A stretch of DNA of 40,138 nt from Sphingopyxis granuli NBRC 100800 (GTDB lineage: Bacteria > Pseudomonadota > Alphaproteobacteria > Sphingomonadales > Sphingomonadaceae): contig NZ_BCUA01000034.1 in the NCBI RefSeq assembly GCF_001591045.1, forward strand, positions 1 through 40,138. The letters run 5' to 3'. Below, piece after piece: positions 1 through 8,255 of the stretch. The position numbers were made by a program, and so were the translations under genes. Numbering within the stretch: the stretch's first letter is position 1; each line of letters opens with the position of its first letter. The notes under the pieces were generated by a model. The model made no database searches. It saw nothing but the letters and a program-made list of their open reading frames with translations, and had not been told where the DNA came from.

Positions 1-39
1 AATGTCAGCGCGATTATGAGTGAGCTTGGGTCGAGACAT
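1..39 (-). CDS. 5' end of an unknown gene, cut by the window edge
   Basis: Only the first 13 codons (MSRPKLTHNRADI) are inside the window. The ATG at 39-37 overlaps the TGA of the preceding 50-aa ribbon-helix-helix gene as TGATG, so the two are almost certainly translationally coupled. A small RHH gene overlapping a second gene is the usual layout of an antitoxin-toxin or repressor-effector pair, but 13 residues do not identify a family. The function is unknown. Confidence 0.4.
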   Translation of the reverse strand, partial: MSRPKLTHNRADI

Positions 40-191
40 CACGCGGCCTCCTTGGGATCGCTGGCAAATACCAGTTCCAGAATGGCGATAAGCTCGCCGG
101 TGGCAGTTCGATTGTTAGCGGTTGCCCGTTCCTTAAGCCGAATTTTCAGGTCGGCAGGAAGCCTAACGAGCATCTGGGTCTTCGTGGTCAT
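39..191 (-). CDS. Arc-type ribbon-helix-helix DNA-binding protein (50 aa)
   Basis: The protein is 50 residues. It has an N-terminal strand (KTQMLVRLP, about residues 4-12) followed by two predicted helices, the Arc/MetJ ribbon-helix-helix fold, and the phrase VRLPADLKIRLKERA is typical of Arc-family proteins. Such proteins bind palindromic operators as dimers and often repress their own transcription. The start at 191 faces a divergent second RHH gene at 289, with two identical 13-bp palindromes between them. Its stop codon overlaps the start of the next gene on the same strand. It may be an antitoxin or a plasmid-type regulator; the sequence does not decide which. Confidence 0.7.
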   Translation of the reverse strand: MTTKTQMLVRLPADLKIRLKERATANNRTATGELIAILELVFASDPKEAA

Positions 192-231
192 AGCGTCTCC
201 GTTCACCATTGAGATACCGGTGACGATCGTA

Positions 232-269
232 TATCTCCGAGATAGCGAATATGCAATATCTCTGAGATA
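232..269. promoter_or_regulatory. Paired palindromic operator between divergent RHH genes
   Basis: Two copies of the perfect palindrome TATCTC-N-GAGATA lie at 232-244 and 257-269, with centres 25 bp apart. A lone GAGATA half-site is at 211-216. They sit between the divergent starts at 191 and 289. The symmetry and spacing suit cooperative binding of RHH dimers, most simply autoregulation of one or both flanking genes. Confidence 0.7.
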
Positions 270-288
270 GCTTTAGATAGGATGCCCG

Positions 289-588
289 ATGACCGCCGAA
301 CGTCGCAAGCCACAAACAGGAAAGCAATTGCTGCTGCGATTTGCCGAAGGCTCCGATCTGCGGGATCGGCTGGATCGGATCGCAAAAGCGAACGGCAGGT
401 CCACGACAGCGGAAGTCCTGCTTCGGCTGGAGGCCAGTTTGCAGGCCGAGGAAAAAACCGGGGGTTTGTCGTTCGCGCAGACGGTCAAGGCCGCCGACGC
501 AAAGGCAGCATCCGGCGATCCTGATCTTGAGACCCGCGTCTCCGAACTGGAAAAGGCCGTGAAGGCGCTGCAACAGCCGCGATCCTAG
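289..588 (+). CDS. RHH DNA-binding protein with C-terminal coiled coil (99 aa)
   Basis: A 99-aa basic protein. Residues 12-50 (KQLLLRFAEGSDLRDRLD...TTAEVLLRLEASL) look like an Arc-type strand-helix-helix unit, and residues about 80-96 (LETRVSELEKAVKAL) form a short heptad repeat suited to oligomerisation. Arc-type proteins are DNA-binding repressors or antitoxins. The ATG at 289 is preceded by a weak GGA ribosome site and, 20-57 bases upstream, by the two TATCTC-N-GAGATA palindromes that are its likely operator. It is divergent from a second, shorter RHH gene, and no toxin-like gene follows it on this strand. Its target beyond self-control is unknown. Confidence 0.65.
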   Translation: MTAERRKPQTGKQLLLRFAEGSDLRDRLDRIAKANGRSTTAEVLLRLEASLQAEEKTGGLSFAQTVKAADAKAASGDPDLETRVSELEKAVKALQQPRS

Positions 589-629
589 TCAGGATGCCGC
601 CCGCACTATTTCAAGATCGCTGTCGATTA

Positions 630-643
630 TGCAACTAATTGCA
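630..643. promoter_or_regulatory. Copy 1 of the island palindrome TGCAATTAATTGCA (one mismatch)
   Basis: TGCAACTAATTGCA differs at one base from the perfect palindrome found at 11102 and 12609. It lies between the convergent ends of the RHH gene (588) and the metallopeptidase gene (743), so it does not front an obvious gene. It may be an architectural or partition-type site rather than a simple promoter operator. Confidence 0.4.
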
Positions 644-742
644 CATCGTCATATTTCCCGTTCCCCCTTCGTTTCGGCAATATCGTTTCCAAGCTTCGGG
701 CAAATCGGATAGCGTGCAGGCGCGTCAGCTACGAGATCAGGT

Positions 743-1474
743 TCAAGCCAAAAATGACGCTGAGAGCGCGGACTGATGGCGATCGAGCCAAGACCGTGAA
801 CTCTCACTGCCGGGCATGAGCGTGGCAAGATAGGCCCAGAACTCCTGCCCGTGCGACCGATACCGCAAGTGCGCCAGTTCATGCACGACGACATACTCCA
901 GCACCTTCCTGGGGGCGAATATGAGGTGCCAGTTGATGAGGATATTGCCCTCCGGTCCGCATGATCCCCAGCCATGGGCAAGGTCGGTCGTGCGGATCGA
1001 CCGGGGCACGAGGCCGAACCGCTTGCCATAATCTGCGGCGAGCTCCTGCACATCGCGCCGGACACGCTGTTTCAGCCAGAGCTTGAGTTCGCTGGCGACG
1101 AGGTGGTCGGCATCGTCTCGGGCCCAGTGGGGCAGATCGACGGTGAACCCGTTGCGATAGGTGATCGCGATCCGCTCGGCGTCGGTGCGGCGCACGGTGA
1201 GCGGCATGTTGCGGCCCCGATAGGGTATCTTCGATCCGGTGATGAACCGGGGCACGGCGTGGCGGCTGGCAGTGATCCGCTCCATCTCGCGCACGGTGTT
1301 GAACACCCATTGCCGTTTGCGCTCAAGGAACCCGGCAATGTCGTCATCATTATCACGGGTCAGCGCCAACACCTCGACATGACCGGGGGTGATGGTGATG
1401 CGGCGCTCCGATGCCGTCGCCGACCGGCGAAGTTCGTAGGGGATTTCCTTCCTGCCGATCTGGAGCGTCGGCAT
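743..1474 (-). CDS. YgjP/SprT-like M48-type zinc metallopeptidase (DUF45)
   Basis: A 243-aa protein of the YgjP (DUF45) family. The motif HELAH at residues 198-202 with a further His at 208 (HELAHLRYRSH) supplies the expected zinc ligands and catalytic Glu. The upstream block around 168-184 (HGWGSCGPEGNILINW) matches the conserved strand before the active helix. Genes of this family are often found next to Type I restriction genes; their substrate is not established. The ATG at 1474 overlaps the hsdR stop as TGATG, so it is the last cistron of the hsd operon. I infer an accessory role in the restriction locus, perhaps turnover of DNA-bound restriction subunits. Confidence 0.8.
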   Translation of the reverse strand: MPTLQIGRKEIPYELRRSATASERRITITPGHVEVLALTRDNDDDIAGFLERKRQWVFNTVREMERITASRHAVPRFITGSKIPYRGRNMPLTVRRTDAERIAITYRNGFTVDLPHWARDDADHLVASELKLWLKQRVRRDVQELAADYGKRFGLVPRSIRTTDLAHGWGSCGPEGNILINWHLIFAPRKVLEYVVVHELAHLRYRSHGQEFWAYLATLMPGSESSRSWLDRHQSALSASFLA

Positions 1475-4400
1475 CAGGCTCCGCTCCCATAGGCATGGAC
1501 GGCGAACTCCTCGACCTTCTCGCGGATGGTCTTGGTCTCGCCGATACCGTGATCGGTCAGGATGCGCCGGACCTGCTGGCGCAAAGAGCGGAGATAGGCT
1601 TCCATATGCGCAAAGGCGGGCTGGGTTGCGGCGGCGTCGGCATAGATCGCGCCGATGGCGATGGCCGCGTCCTGCAAGGTTTCATGATCGGTATCGGGCA
1701 CGATGGCCTCGACGATGCGCAGGATCGAGAAGGCGTTCTCGTCCATGCCCAGTTCGGCGTGCGCGCCCTGTTCGGCCTCGATGTCGCCGGTCAGCCTCTC
1801 GAACTCGTGCAGGCCATCGGCGGCGGCAAGCTGCCCCTCCTCGAAGCGGCGGATGATCTCCAGCACCCGTTCGGAGAAGCGGCCATATTGCGCCGGGTTC
1901 TTGTCCACCAGTTCACGTGTGGTCCGGCGAAGCTCGGCAGACTTGCGCACGAACGCCTCCTGCAATTCCGGCTCGGCCTTGCCTTCGGTGGCGAAGTCAT
2001 CGACGAAGTTCGGATCGGTTATGCTGCGCAGACGGATGGTGGTGGACAGGCCGGTGACATGGACGTGGGTTTCCAGCATCTCCCTGATCTTGGCCGAATA
2101 GCTCCTGTGGTCGAGGCTCTCGTCCTTGGCGATAGCCTGCGTTGCGAGCCGCAGGAAGGCGGAGGCCCATTTTACCTCGGCGGTGAAGTCGAGGATCGCG
2201 GGATCGGGCGAGAGGTCAGCATAGACCTTGATGAAGATGCGGGTCAGGCGCTGGAGATCGAACCAGTCGTCCTCCTGCCCCCCGGCTGCCAGCTTGGCGG
2301 CGGCATAGGCGGCGGACTTCTCGTCCATACCCTCCAGCCCCATGGCGCGCTTCTGGGCGCGGTAACGGGCGTGTGCTTCCTTGAGGTCATTGCGCAGGAT
2401 TGCGATGTCGCGCATCGCGTTCTCGACATCCTCGCTGCGGTAGGACTGCAACGCCTCGTCGAGATGGCTGGTGACGCCGATATAATCGACGATCCGCCCG
2501 TTCGGCTTGGCGATCTCGCCGCCGTCTGGCAGCCTGATGGTGCAGGTGCGGTTGGTGCGGGCGATGGCCTGAAGGAGATTGTGCTCCTTCAGCGGCTTGT
2601 CGAGATACATCACATGCTCAAGGGGCGCGTCGAACCCGGTCAGCAGCTTGTCGCAGACGATCAGGAACTGTGGGTCTTGGCCCATGGCCTTGAACCGCTT
2701 CTTCACGTCTTTCTCGGCGGTATCGTCGAGGTAATGCGCCTCCAGCCCGGCACGCAGCGCGGCGATCTCCGGGTTTTCGCTCGGCTTGTTGTCCTCCTGC
2801 GATTTTGAATAGACGCAGGCGATCATCGCGTCGGCTTTGGCCTGTGCTTCGCCTGCTTCCATGCCGCCGCGTTCCAGATCGGCGGTGATGACAGTAGAGA
2901 GCGCGGCGCGGTAGAGGATAACCGCTTCGCGATCCACGGCGACGATCTGGGCCTTGAACCCGTCCGGCTGGCAGACGGCCTTGAAGTGCTCCCAGATGTC
3001 GAGTGCGATCAGCCGGATACGCTCAGGGTGCTTGGCGATGGTGGCGAGCGTTAGCCCCTTGCGCTTCAAATCCTCGCGCTTGTCGTCGGGCAGGTCCACG
3101 AACCAGCGGTCGAACAAGATGTCGATCTCGGCCTCGTTAATCGCCCAGTCGGCTTTGCGACCTTCATAGAGGATCGGCACAGTCGCCCCGTCGCGCACCG
3201 CATCGTCGATCCCGTATTTGTCGAGATAGCCTTCGCCCGCCACGCTGAACCGGGCGTAGGTGTCCTTATCGGTCGATTTGATCGGCGTGCCGGTAAAGCC
3301 GTAGAAATGGGCATCGGGCAGCGTGGCTTGCAAGAACGCGCCCAAATCCTTTTCCTGCGTGCGGTGGCACTCATCGACCAGCACGATCCAGTTCGCGGAG
3401 TTCGGGATCGGCTCTTTCGATCCAGCGAACTTGAAGATGGTGGAGAGCAATATCTGCCCGTTGCCGCCCCGGTTCACCGCCTCACGCAAGGCCGCGACCG
3501 ATCCGCATTGCGTCGGGTTCGGCAGGCCGCAGGCGACGAAGGTTTTGCTGATCTGGTCGTCGAGGTCGATCCGGTCGGTCAACACGAGGATATTGGGGTT
3601 GGCTAGGCTGGGTGCGTCGAGCGTCAGGTGGGTTTTGAGCTTGAGGGCGAGGAACACCATGGTCAGGCTCTTGCCCGAACCCTGCGTATGCCAGATCAGG
3701 CCCTTGCGATGTTCGCCCGCCGCGACCCGTTCCACCGCCTTGTTGACGGCGCGGAACTGTTGATAGCGGCAGACCTTCTTGATCTTGCGGCCCGTCTCCG
3801 GGTCGGTCTCGAACACGATGAAATGCGCCAGCAGGTCGAGAAGGCGGGCTGGCTCGCACAGGCACCACAGGTCTTTGGCAAGATCGTCGGCGAACTCGTC
3901 GCGGTGCCGGGGCCATGCATCCGGCCACGGGGCATAGAACTGCGAGGGCGCGCCGGTCGCGCCGTAGAGGGTCGCCATGCCATCGGTGACGAGGTTGAAG
4001 GCGTTGGGGTAGAACAGCCGGGGGATGTCCCGCTCATATTGCTTGATCTGCTCGAAGGCTTCCCCGGCGGTCGCCGTGCCCTTCAGCGGGGACTTGGCCT
4101 CGATTACTACCAGTGGGATGCCGTTCACGAACAATACAACGTCCGGGATGCGAGGGCGCTGGGCAGCGACGCGGAACTGGCTGGTGACGTGGAAGACGTT
4201 ACGATCGGGGTTTTTGAAGTCGATCAGCGCAATCGGGCTGTCGCGGTTCTCGCCGGACAGGCGGCGGGAATAGCCGCCGCGCAGCTTGCGCTGCCACTCT
4301 TCGTTGTCGGACAGGGTGGACAGGTCGTTATAGATCGCCTCGGCATCCTCCGCGCCGATGCCGTTCAACTCGCGCAGTGCGGCGAGCAGCACGGGCTTGA

Positions 4401-4518
4401 GGATGACGCGGTTCTCTTCTTCTCGCATCGCCAGAGCCTGCGCTGGGGACAACACCTGCCAGCCCAGCGCCGCCAGTGCATCGAGCGCGGGCTTCTCGGC
4501 GAGGCGGTATTCGCTCAT
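1474..4518 (-). CDS. hsdR: Type I restriction enzyme, R (endonuclease/translocase) subunit
   Basis: A 1014-aa protein of normal HsdR length. It supplies the ATP-dependent DNA translocation and cleavage of the HsdR2M2S complex. The N-terminal nuclease core is seen as IPDVVLFVNG...VVIEAKSP (about residues 124-143, PD-(D/E)xK type). The SF2 motor shows Walker A (QGSGKS, about 279-284), the DECH box (about 382-385) and GFTGTP motif III (about 407-412). A later segment reads LLTGFDAP...LQAIARTNR, matching helicase motifs V-VI. I chose the ATG at 4518 because it overlaps the preceding Abi-type gene as ATGA. An upstream in-frame ATG at 4569 would add 17 residues inside that gene. The gene appears intact. 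Confidence 0.95.
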   Translation of the reverse strand: MSEYRLAEKPALDALAALGWQVLSPAQALAMREEENRVILKPVLLAALRELNGIGAEDAEAIYNDLSTLSDNEEWQRKLRGGYSRRLSGENRDSPIALIDFKNPDRNVFHVTSQFRVAAQRPRIPDVVLFVNGIPLVVIEAKSPLKGTATAGEAFEQIKQYERDIPRLFYPNAFNLVTDGMATLYGATGAPSQFYAPWPDAWPRHRDEFADDLAKDLWCLCEPARLLDLLAHFIVFETDPETGRKIKKVCRYQQFRAVNKAVERVAAGEHRKGLIWHTQGSGKSLTMVFLALKLKTHLTLDAPSLANPNILVLTDRIDLDDQISKTFVACGLPNPTQCGSVAALREAVNRGGNGQILLSTIFKFAGSKEPIPNSANWIVLVDECHRTQEKDLGAFLQATLPDAHFYGFTGTPIKSTDKDTYARFSVAGEGYLDKYGIDDAVRDGATVPILYEGRKADWAINEAEIDILFDRWFVDLPDDKREDLKRKGLTLATIAKHPERIRLIALDIWEHFKAVCQPDGFKAQIVAVDREAVILYRAALSTVITADLERGGMEAGEAQAKADAMIACVYSKSQEDNKPSENPEIAALRAGLEAHYLDDTAEKDVKKRFKAMGQDPQFLIVCDKLLTGFDAPLEHVMYLDKPLKEHNLLQAIARTNRTCTIRLPDGGEIAKPNGRIVDYIGVTSHLDEALQSYRSEDVENAMRDIAILRNDLKEAHARYRAQKRAMGLEGMDEKSAAYAAAKLAAGGQEDDWFDLQRLTRIFIKVYADLSPDPAILDFTAEVKWASAFLRLATQAIAKDESLDHRSYSAKIREMLETHVHVTGLSTTIRLRSITDPNFVDDFATEGKAEPELQEAFVRKSAELRRTTRELVDKNPAQYGRFSERVLEIIRRFEEGQLAAADGLHEFERLTGDIEAEQGAHAELGMDENAFSILRIVEAIVPDTDHETLQDAAIAIGAIYADAAATQPAFAHMEAYLRSLRQQVRRILTDHGIGETKTIREKVEEFAVHAYGSGA

Positions 4519-5345
4519 TCCGTTGTTCCCGTCGATTGGGCCTCGAAGGTTTCGATTAGGAATAGGCACAGGCTGCCTGCTGAACCGACCGCAAGTCGTG
4601 CATGACGTGGAAGCAAACCACGAGAGGAACTTGGCTTGCCGTGACCAGAGCCATATAGGCCCCGCAGTTCATCCATCTGATGCGCGATATTGGCGAGCGA
4701 GTTCAAGGTGGCTCTGACGGCATCTACGCCACGAGACCGTTCTGGAATATCCTCAGGTGCGAGTTTCAGCACCTTCAGGGTTTCCTTCACAAGTGCGGCG
4801 GGACTGGCTTTACGATCGAAGATCTGTCCTGACCGTTCGATGATGTCCTTGCAGACGGCTTCGATCAGTTCCTTCGCTGAGCCGATCGCGTCCGTGGGGC
4901 TTGTCTCCGCTTCCCGGTCGATAATACGAATACGCGACAGGACGTTTTCGTGGTTCAGCCGTTGCCCATGTGCTTTCAAATGCTCAAGGACGGAGGTGGC
5001 GGCGGAGCCTGAACGTGCTGCGATATACAATCGGCAGCCGTCGTCCGTTATGTCATATCCATCGAGTTTCAAACATCGTTGAAGCTGCTGGACCTGCCGA
5101 CTGCGCTCCTCGGTATTGGGGAAATAGTGGGGGCTAAGTATCTGGTTGATGGCCTCCGGCAATTGATCCGACCCACTGAGCTTTCTCCACGCCTCAACTG
5201 CGAACTGCCGCTTGCTGCCGAGCACGTGCACCACTTCCTCGTTCAGACCGAACGAGTTGAAGAAGCCAATCAAGCTACTGCTGTTCATGCCGGTAGCAAA
5301 GGCAATGTCGCCCAAGCTGGCAATTGCTCCCTGTCCTATCCTCAT
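4515..5345 (-). CDS. Abortive-infection (Abi_C-type) family protein inside the hsd operon
   Basis: A 276-aa protein. Its C-terminal third (about residues 195-267) ends in GSGHGKPSSSRGLLPRHARL followed by AVGSAGSLCLFLIETF. This is the signature of the 'abortive infection family protein' C-terminal domain, with conserved Gly-x-Gly-His, His-Ala-Arg and Phe-Leu. Family members are linked to phage defence, but the mechanism is not known. The N-terminal half is not recognised. The gene sits between hsdS and hsdR with 4-base ATGA overlaps on both sides, like the 'R-linked ORFs' seen in other Type I loci, so it should be made in step with the RM subunits. It may be a back-up suicide arm or a modifier of HsdR. 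Confidence 0.75.
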   Translation of the reverse strand: MRIGQGAIASLGDIAFATGMNSSSLIGFFNSFGLNEEVVHVLGSKRQFAVEAWRKLSGSDQLPEAINQILSPHYFPNTEERSRQVQQLQRCLKLDGYDITDDGCRLYIAARSGSAATSVLEHLKAHGQRLNHENVLSRIRIIDREAETSPTDAIGSAKELIEAVCKDIIERSGQIFDRKASPAALVKETLKVLKLAPEDIPERSRGVDAVRATLNSLANIAHQMDELRGLYGSGHGKPSSSRGLLPRHARLAVGSAGSLCLFLIETFEAQSTGTTE

Positions 5346-6544
5346 GACGGCACTCGCACGCGGCCGGAGAGGAGGTCGGACATCAGCGCGACCTTCACCT
5401 GTTGACTGCTGTTTACCTCGTTCTCACAGGCCGTTGCAGCCTCCGTAGCTGCTTGGATTACTTCGCCGATCTGATGCTGAACTTCGAGGCTCGGCAGCGG
5501 GATTGTGATCCCTTTCAAGCTCGCCGTGTTAATGTTGTAGTTACCCGCCGATGTCGTGGCTGCCTTGAGCAGCTTTTCCCGAACAGGTTGGGAGTTAAGG
5601 GTCGCATAAATGTAAGGCGACCATGCCCGGCGCTCATCGAAACGCATCCTGATGAGATAGGACGCAAACATGCAGGTCATCATGCCCTTCGCGATCAGTG
5701 CACTTCGTCCGATATACGCCGGGTTCCCGTTAGTCCGGACGACCACAATATCGTCCGGTTCCAGACTGAACCTTCGTAAGTCCGCGTCAGAAACCGATGC
5801 GTATTTCAGATCATCCAGTTCGACCCGCCCATTGACGACGTTCGGAATACGCAGCACGGGGTATCCGTCCGCTTCGCTGGCATCGCATTTGGCTGACGTT
5901 CCATATCGGATGTCGGTGAGAACATCTCCGAGGCTAACCATCTCATGGCCGTGTCCGTAGCACTGCGCGGTGATTAACGACGCCTGTAATGCACGGGAAT
6001 GGTCGGCAGCCTGTTGCGCCGCCGCAATCGCCTCATCCACCGACCGCAGCACCTCGGCGATCCGCCGCTGCTCGGCGAGGGGTGGAAGCGGTATTTCAGT
6101 TTTCCCGACCAGTGCCGAGTTGAGGTTTCTTTGCGTTCCTGGCTGACTTTGAGCCTCGAAGTGGCGGGTCTGCGCCTGAAGGGTGAAATACAGATAGGTT
6201 GGATCAAGCCGCGACTTGTCGATCTCTTTGAACGCGACGAAGCCGTCATGGATGCAAGCATGGATACCGGAAAAAAGTGGACGTCCGATCGTCCCGCAAA
6301 TGCTCATAATCAAGTCGCCGGGAACGATCTCGACGGATGCAGCCTTCCCCGCGTCGGACAAGTATTGGGTCGTCTGAAGTAGCACCCGATCCGACGCCGT
6401 GACATCGCTGATCCGAACCCAGCCATGCCCTTCATCGGAAAACCATCTGGGGTCTTTGATAGGCCGCGGTGACGCTCCCCGCTTCACGCGAGTGAGAGAG
6501 CCGATAGCGACGACCGGCCAATCCTCAGGCATCTCAACCGACAT
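5342..6544 (-). CDS. hsdS: Type I restriction enzyme, S (specificity) subunit
   Basis: A 400-aa HsdS with the two-fold plan of this family. TRD1 spans about residues 3-150, followed by a conserved spacer helix (IPLPPLAEQRRIAEVLRSVD, about 151-170). TRD2 spans about 190-345, followed by a second helix (ITIPLPSLEVQHQIGEVI). It recognises a bipartite DNA target for the whole complex. I chose the ATG at 6544, which gives an 11-base overlap with the hsdM end; an upstream ATG at 6568 would add MGISKGLA. The stop overlaps the next gene's ATG (ATGA). Both TRDs appear complete. The target sequence cannot be read from the protein. Confidence 0.93.
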   Translation of the reverse strand: MSVEMPEDWPVVAIGSLTRVKRGASPRPIKDPRWFSDEGHGWVRISDVTASDRVLLQTTQYLSDAGKAASVEIVPGDLIMSICGTIGRPLFSGIHACIHDGFVAFKEIDKSRLDPTYLYFTLQAQTRHFEAQSQPGTQRNLNSALVGKTEIPLPPLAEQRRIAEVLRSVDEAIAAAQQAADHSRALQASLITAQCYGHGHEMVSLGDVLTDIRYGTSAKCDASEADGYPVLRIPNVVNGRVELDDLKYASVSDADLRRFSLEPDDIVVVRTNGNPAYIGRSALIAKGMMTCMFASYLIRMRFDERRAWSPYIYATLNSQPVREKLLKAATTSAGNYNINTASLKGITIPLPSLEVQHQIGEVIQAATEAATACENEVNSSQQVKVALMSDLLSGRVRVPS

Positions 6545-8033
6545 AGCCAAGCCTTTCGAGATGCCCAAACATCACGGCTTCCGCCTCATTGCGCTTGGCG
6601 ATCAGGCCTTGCAGCTTGGCGACCTCTGCCGCGACATCGACCGCCTCGGCATCCGCCCCGGTCTGCACATAGCGACTGATGTTGAGATTATGACCGTTGG
6701 CGGCTATCTCCCCGACCGGGACGACGCGGGCTAGCTTCTCGATGTCGGCGAAGGCGTGGACCGCCTCGGCCAGCGTGCGGACGTGATCGTCGGTCAGGAA
6801 GTTCTGGGCCTTGCCCGGCTGGAAGGTGGCATCGCCGTTGACAATCAGCACCTTGCCGCGCCGTTCGGCGGGCTTGGCCTTGCGGCATACAAGGATAGCA
6901 GCCGGGATGCCCGCGCCGTAAAACAGGTTGGGGGCCAGACCCACAACCGCCTCGATCACGTCGGCATCCAGCATGGCCTGCCTGATCCGCCCCTCGGCCC
7001 CGCCACGGAACAGGACGCCGTGCGGGACGACGACGGCCAATATCCCGTCATCCTTCAGGCTGGCGAGCATGTGCTGGACGAAGGCGAGGTCGCCATAGCC
7101 TTTGGGTGGGCAGCCATAGAAATCGCGACCGAACGGATCGCCATTCTGCCAGACATCGTGGCCCCACACCTTTTCCGAAAAGGGCGGGTTGGCCAGAACC
7201 CGGTCATAGGCTCCGATGCCCTCCACGAACTCGCGGGCCTTGGGGTCATACCGCTTGGGGGACAGGATCGTGTCGCCCTTGGCGATGAAGGCATCATCGA
7301 CGTTGTGCAGGAACAGGTTGATCTCGGCGATGCCCCACGTCGCGAAATTCTTCTCCTGCCCATAGAGCGACAGGGTGCGGGCATCCTCGCCCCGGTCTTT
7401 CAGATACTGCACCGCCTCCAGCAACATGCCGCCGGAACCACAGGTGGGATCGTAGATCGACATGCCGGGGCGCGGCTCGACGATCTCGACCATGAGCCGC
7501 ACGATCTGACGTGGCGTGTAGAACTCGCCGCCCTTCTTGCCCGCACCCTCGGCGAACATCTTGATGAGATAGAGATAGGCATCGCCCAGCATGTCGGCGG
7601 GCACATCGGCATTGCGCAGGCGGTGCTTCTCGAAATGCGACAGCAGCTTTTCCAGCAGCGCGTCGGAGAAGCGATCCTGATTGGCGAAGTCCACATCGCC
7701 GAACACGCCGCGCAGCCGCAGGTTGGCGTCTTCGATCGCGGCGAGCGCATTGTTGAGCCGCTGGCCGATCTGCGTAGCGTGCTGGCGCACGGCCTCCCAG
7801 CGGTGCTCCTTGGGGATGTGGAAGCGGTGCTCGTCAGGGTCGGCGGCTTCCTCGCGGTCGCCGGTCTCGGCGAGAAGGGTCTCGAACTCTTCGTCCCACA
7901 CGTCGCACAGGCGCTTATAGAACAGTAGGCCGAAGATATATTGCTTGTAGTCCCCCGCATCGACGGTGCCGCGCAATATGTCCGCTGCGCCCCACAAATG
8001 CCGTTCGAGTTCGGATTGCGTCAGTATTGGCAT
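6534..8033 (-). CDS. hsdM: Type I restriction-modification DNA methyltransferase (M subunit)
   Basis: A 499-aa N6-adenine methyltransferase, first gene of the hsd operon. The N-terminal HsdM_N region (about residues 8-140, WGAADILRG...FGLLFYKRL) precedes the AdoMet-binding motif I DPTCGSGG (195-202) and the catalytic NPPF motif IV (282-285). Together with HsdS it protects the host DNA. The ATG at 8033 is preceded by a strong ribosome site (GGGGGATCA before ATG); an ATG at 8147 would place coding sequence across the upstream palindrome and adds unrelated residues. A TGCAATTAATTGC palindrome lies 110 bases upstream. Confidence 0.95.
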   Translation of the reverse strand: MPILTQSELERHLWGAADILRGTVDAGDYKQYIFGLLFYKRLCDVWDEEFETLLAETGDREEAADPDEHRFHIPKEHRWEAVRQHATQIGQRLNNALAAIEDANLRLRGVFGDVDFANQDRFSDALLEKLLSHFEKHRLRNADVPADMLGDAYLYLIKMFAEGAGKKGGEFYTPRQIVRLMVEIVEPRPGMSIYDPTCGSGGMLLEAVQYLKDRGEDARTLSLYGQEKNFATWGIAEINLFLHNVDDAFIAKGDTILSPKRYDPKAREFVEGIGAYDRVLANPPFSEKVWGHDVWQNGDPFGRDFYGCPPKGYGDLAFVQHMLASLKDDGILAVVVPHGVLFRGGAEGRIRQAMLDADVIEAVVGLAPNLFYGAGIPAAILVCRKAKPAERRGKVLIVNGDATFQPGKAQNFLTDDHVRTLAEAVHAFADIEKLARVVPVGEIAANGHNLNISRYVQTGADAEAVDVAAEVAKLQGLIAKRNEAEAVMFGHLERLGYVG

Positions 8034-8142
8034 TGATCCCCCAGAAGCGCGGCTCCTCCCTGAGCCACGAACTTTGTTCACCTGATGATCCGATAGCAGC
8101 GCCGGGGATTTTTGGCGACACAAAGGAACCGGAAAATGAGAT

Positions 8143-8156
8143 CGCAATTAATTGCA
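8143..8156. promoter_or_regulatory. Copy 2 of the island palindrome, upstream of hsdM
   Basis: CGCAATTAATTGCA contains the perfect 12-bp palindrome GCAATTAATTGC (8144-8155) and is 110 bases ahead of the hsdM start at 8033. The same motif occurs at 11102 and 12609. It is a likely operator or activator site for the RM operon. Confidence 0.6.
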
Positions 8157-8191
8157 CAACGCTGAGGCGTCTGTTCTGGCCTGCTTGTAGG

Positions 8192-8216
8192 CTCTGATAA
8201 GTGAAGGTTATCAGAG
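8192..8216. promoter_or_regulatory. Perfect 9-bp inverted repeat between the dGTPase gene and hsdM
   Basis: The arms CTCTGATAA (8192-8200) and TTATCAGAG (8208-8216) pair perfectly around a 7-base spacer. The element lies just after the dGTPase-family stop (8256) and before the hsd leader. On the minus strand no T-run follows the hairpin, so it looks more like a protein-binding operator than a rho-independent terminator. Confidence 0.45.
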
Positions 8217-8255
8217 GTTGGAGAGACGTCGTTTATGGCTGAGTGACGCTGTATG

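Noticed and set aside
1411..2808. 465-codon plus-strand frame opposite the hsdR 3' end
   Set aside because: It is antisense to the conserved HsdR coding sequence, with typical shadow composition.
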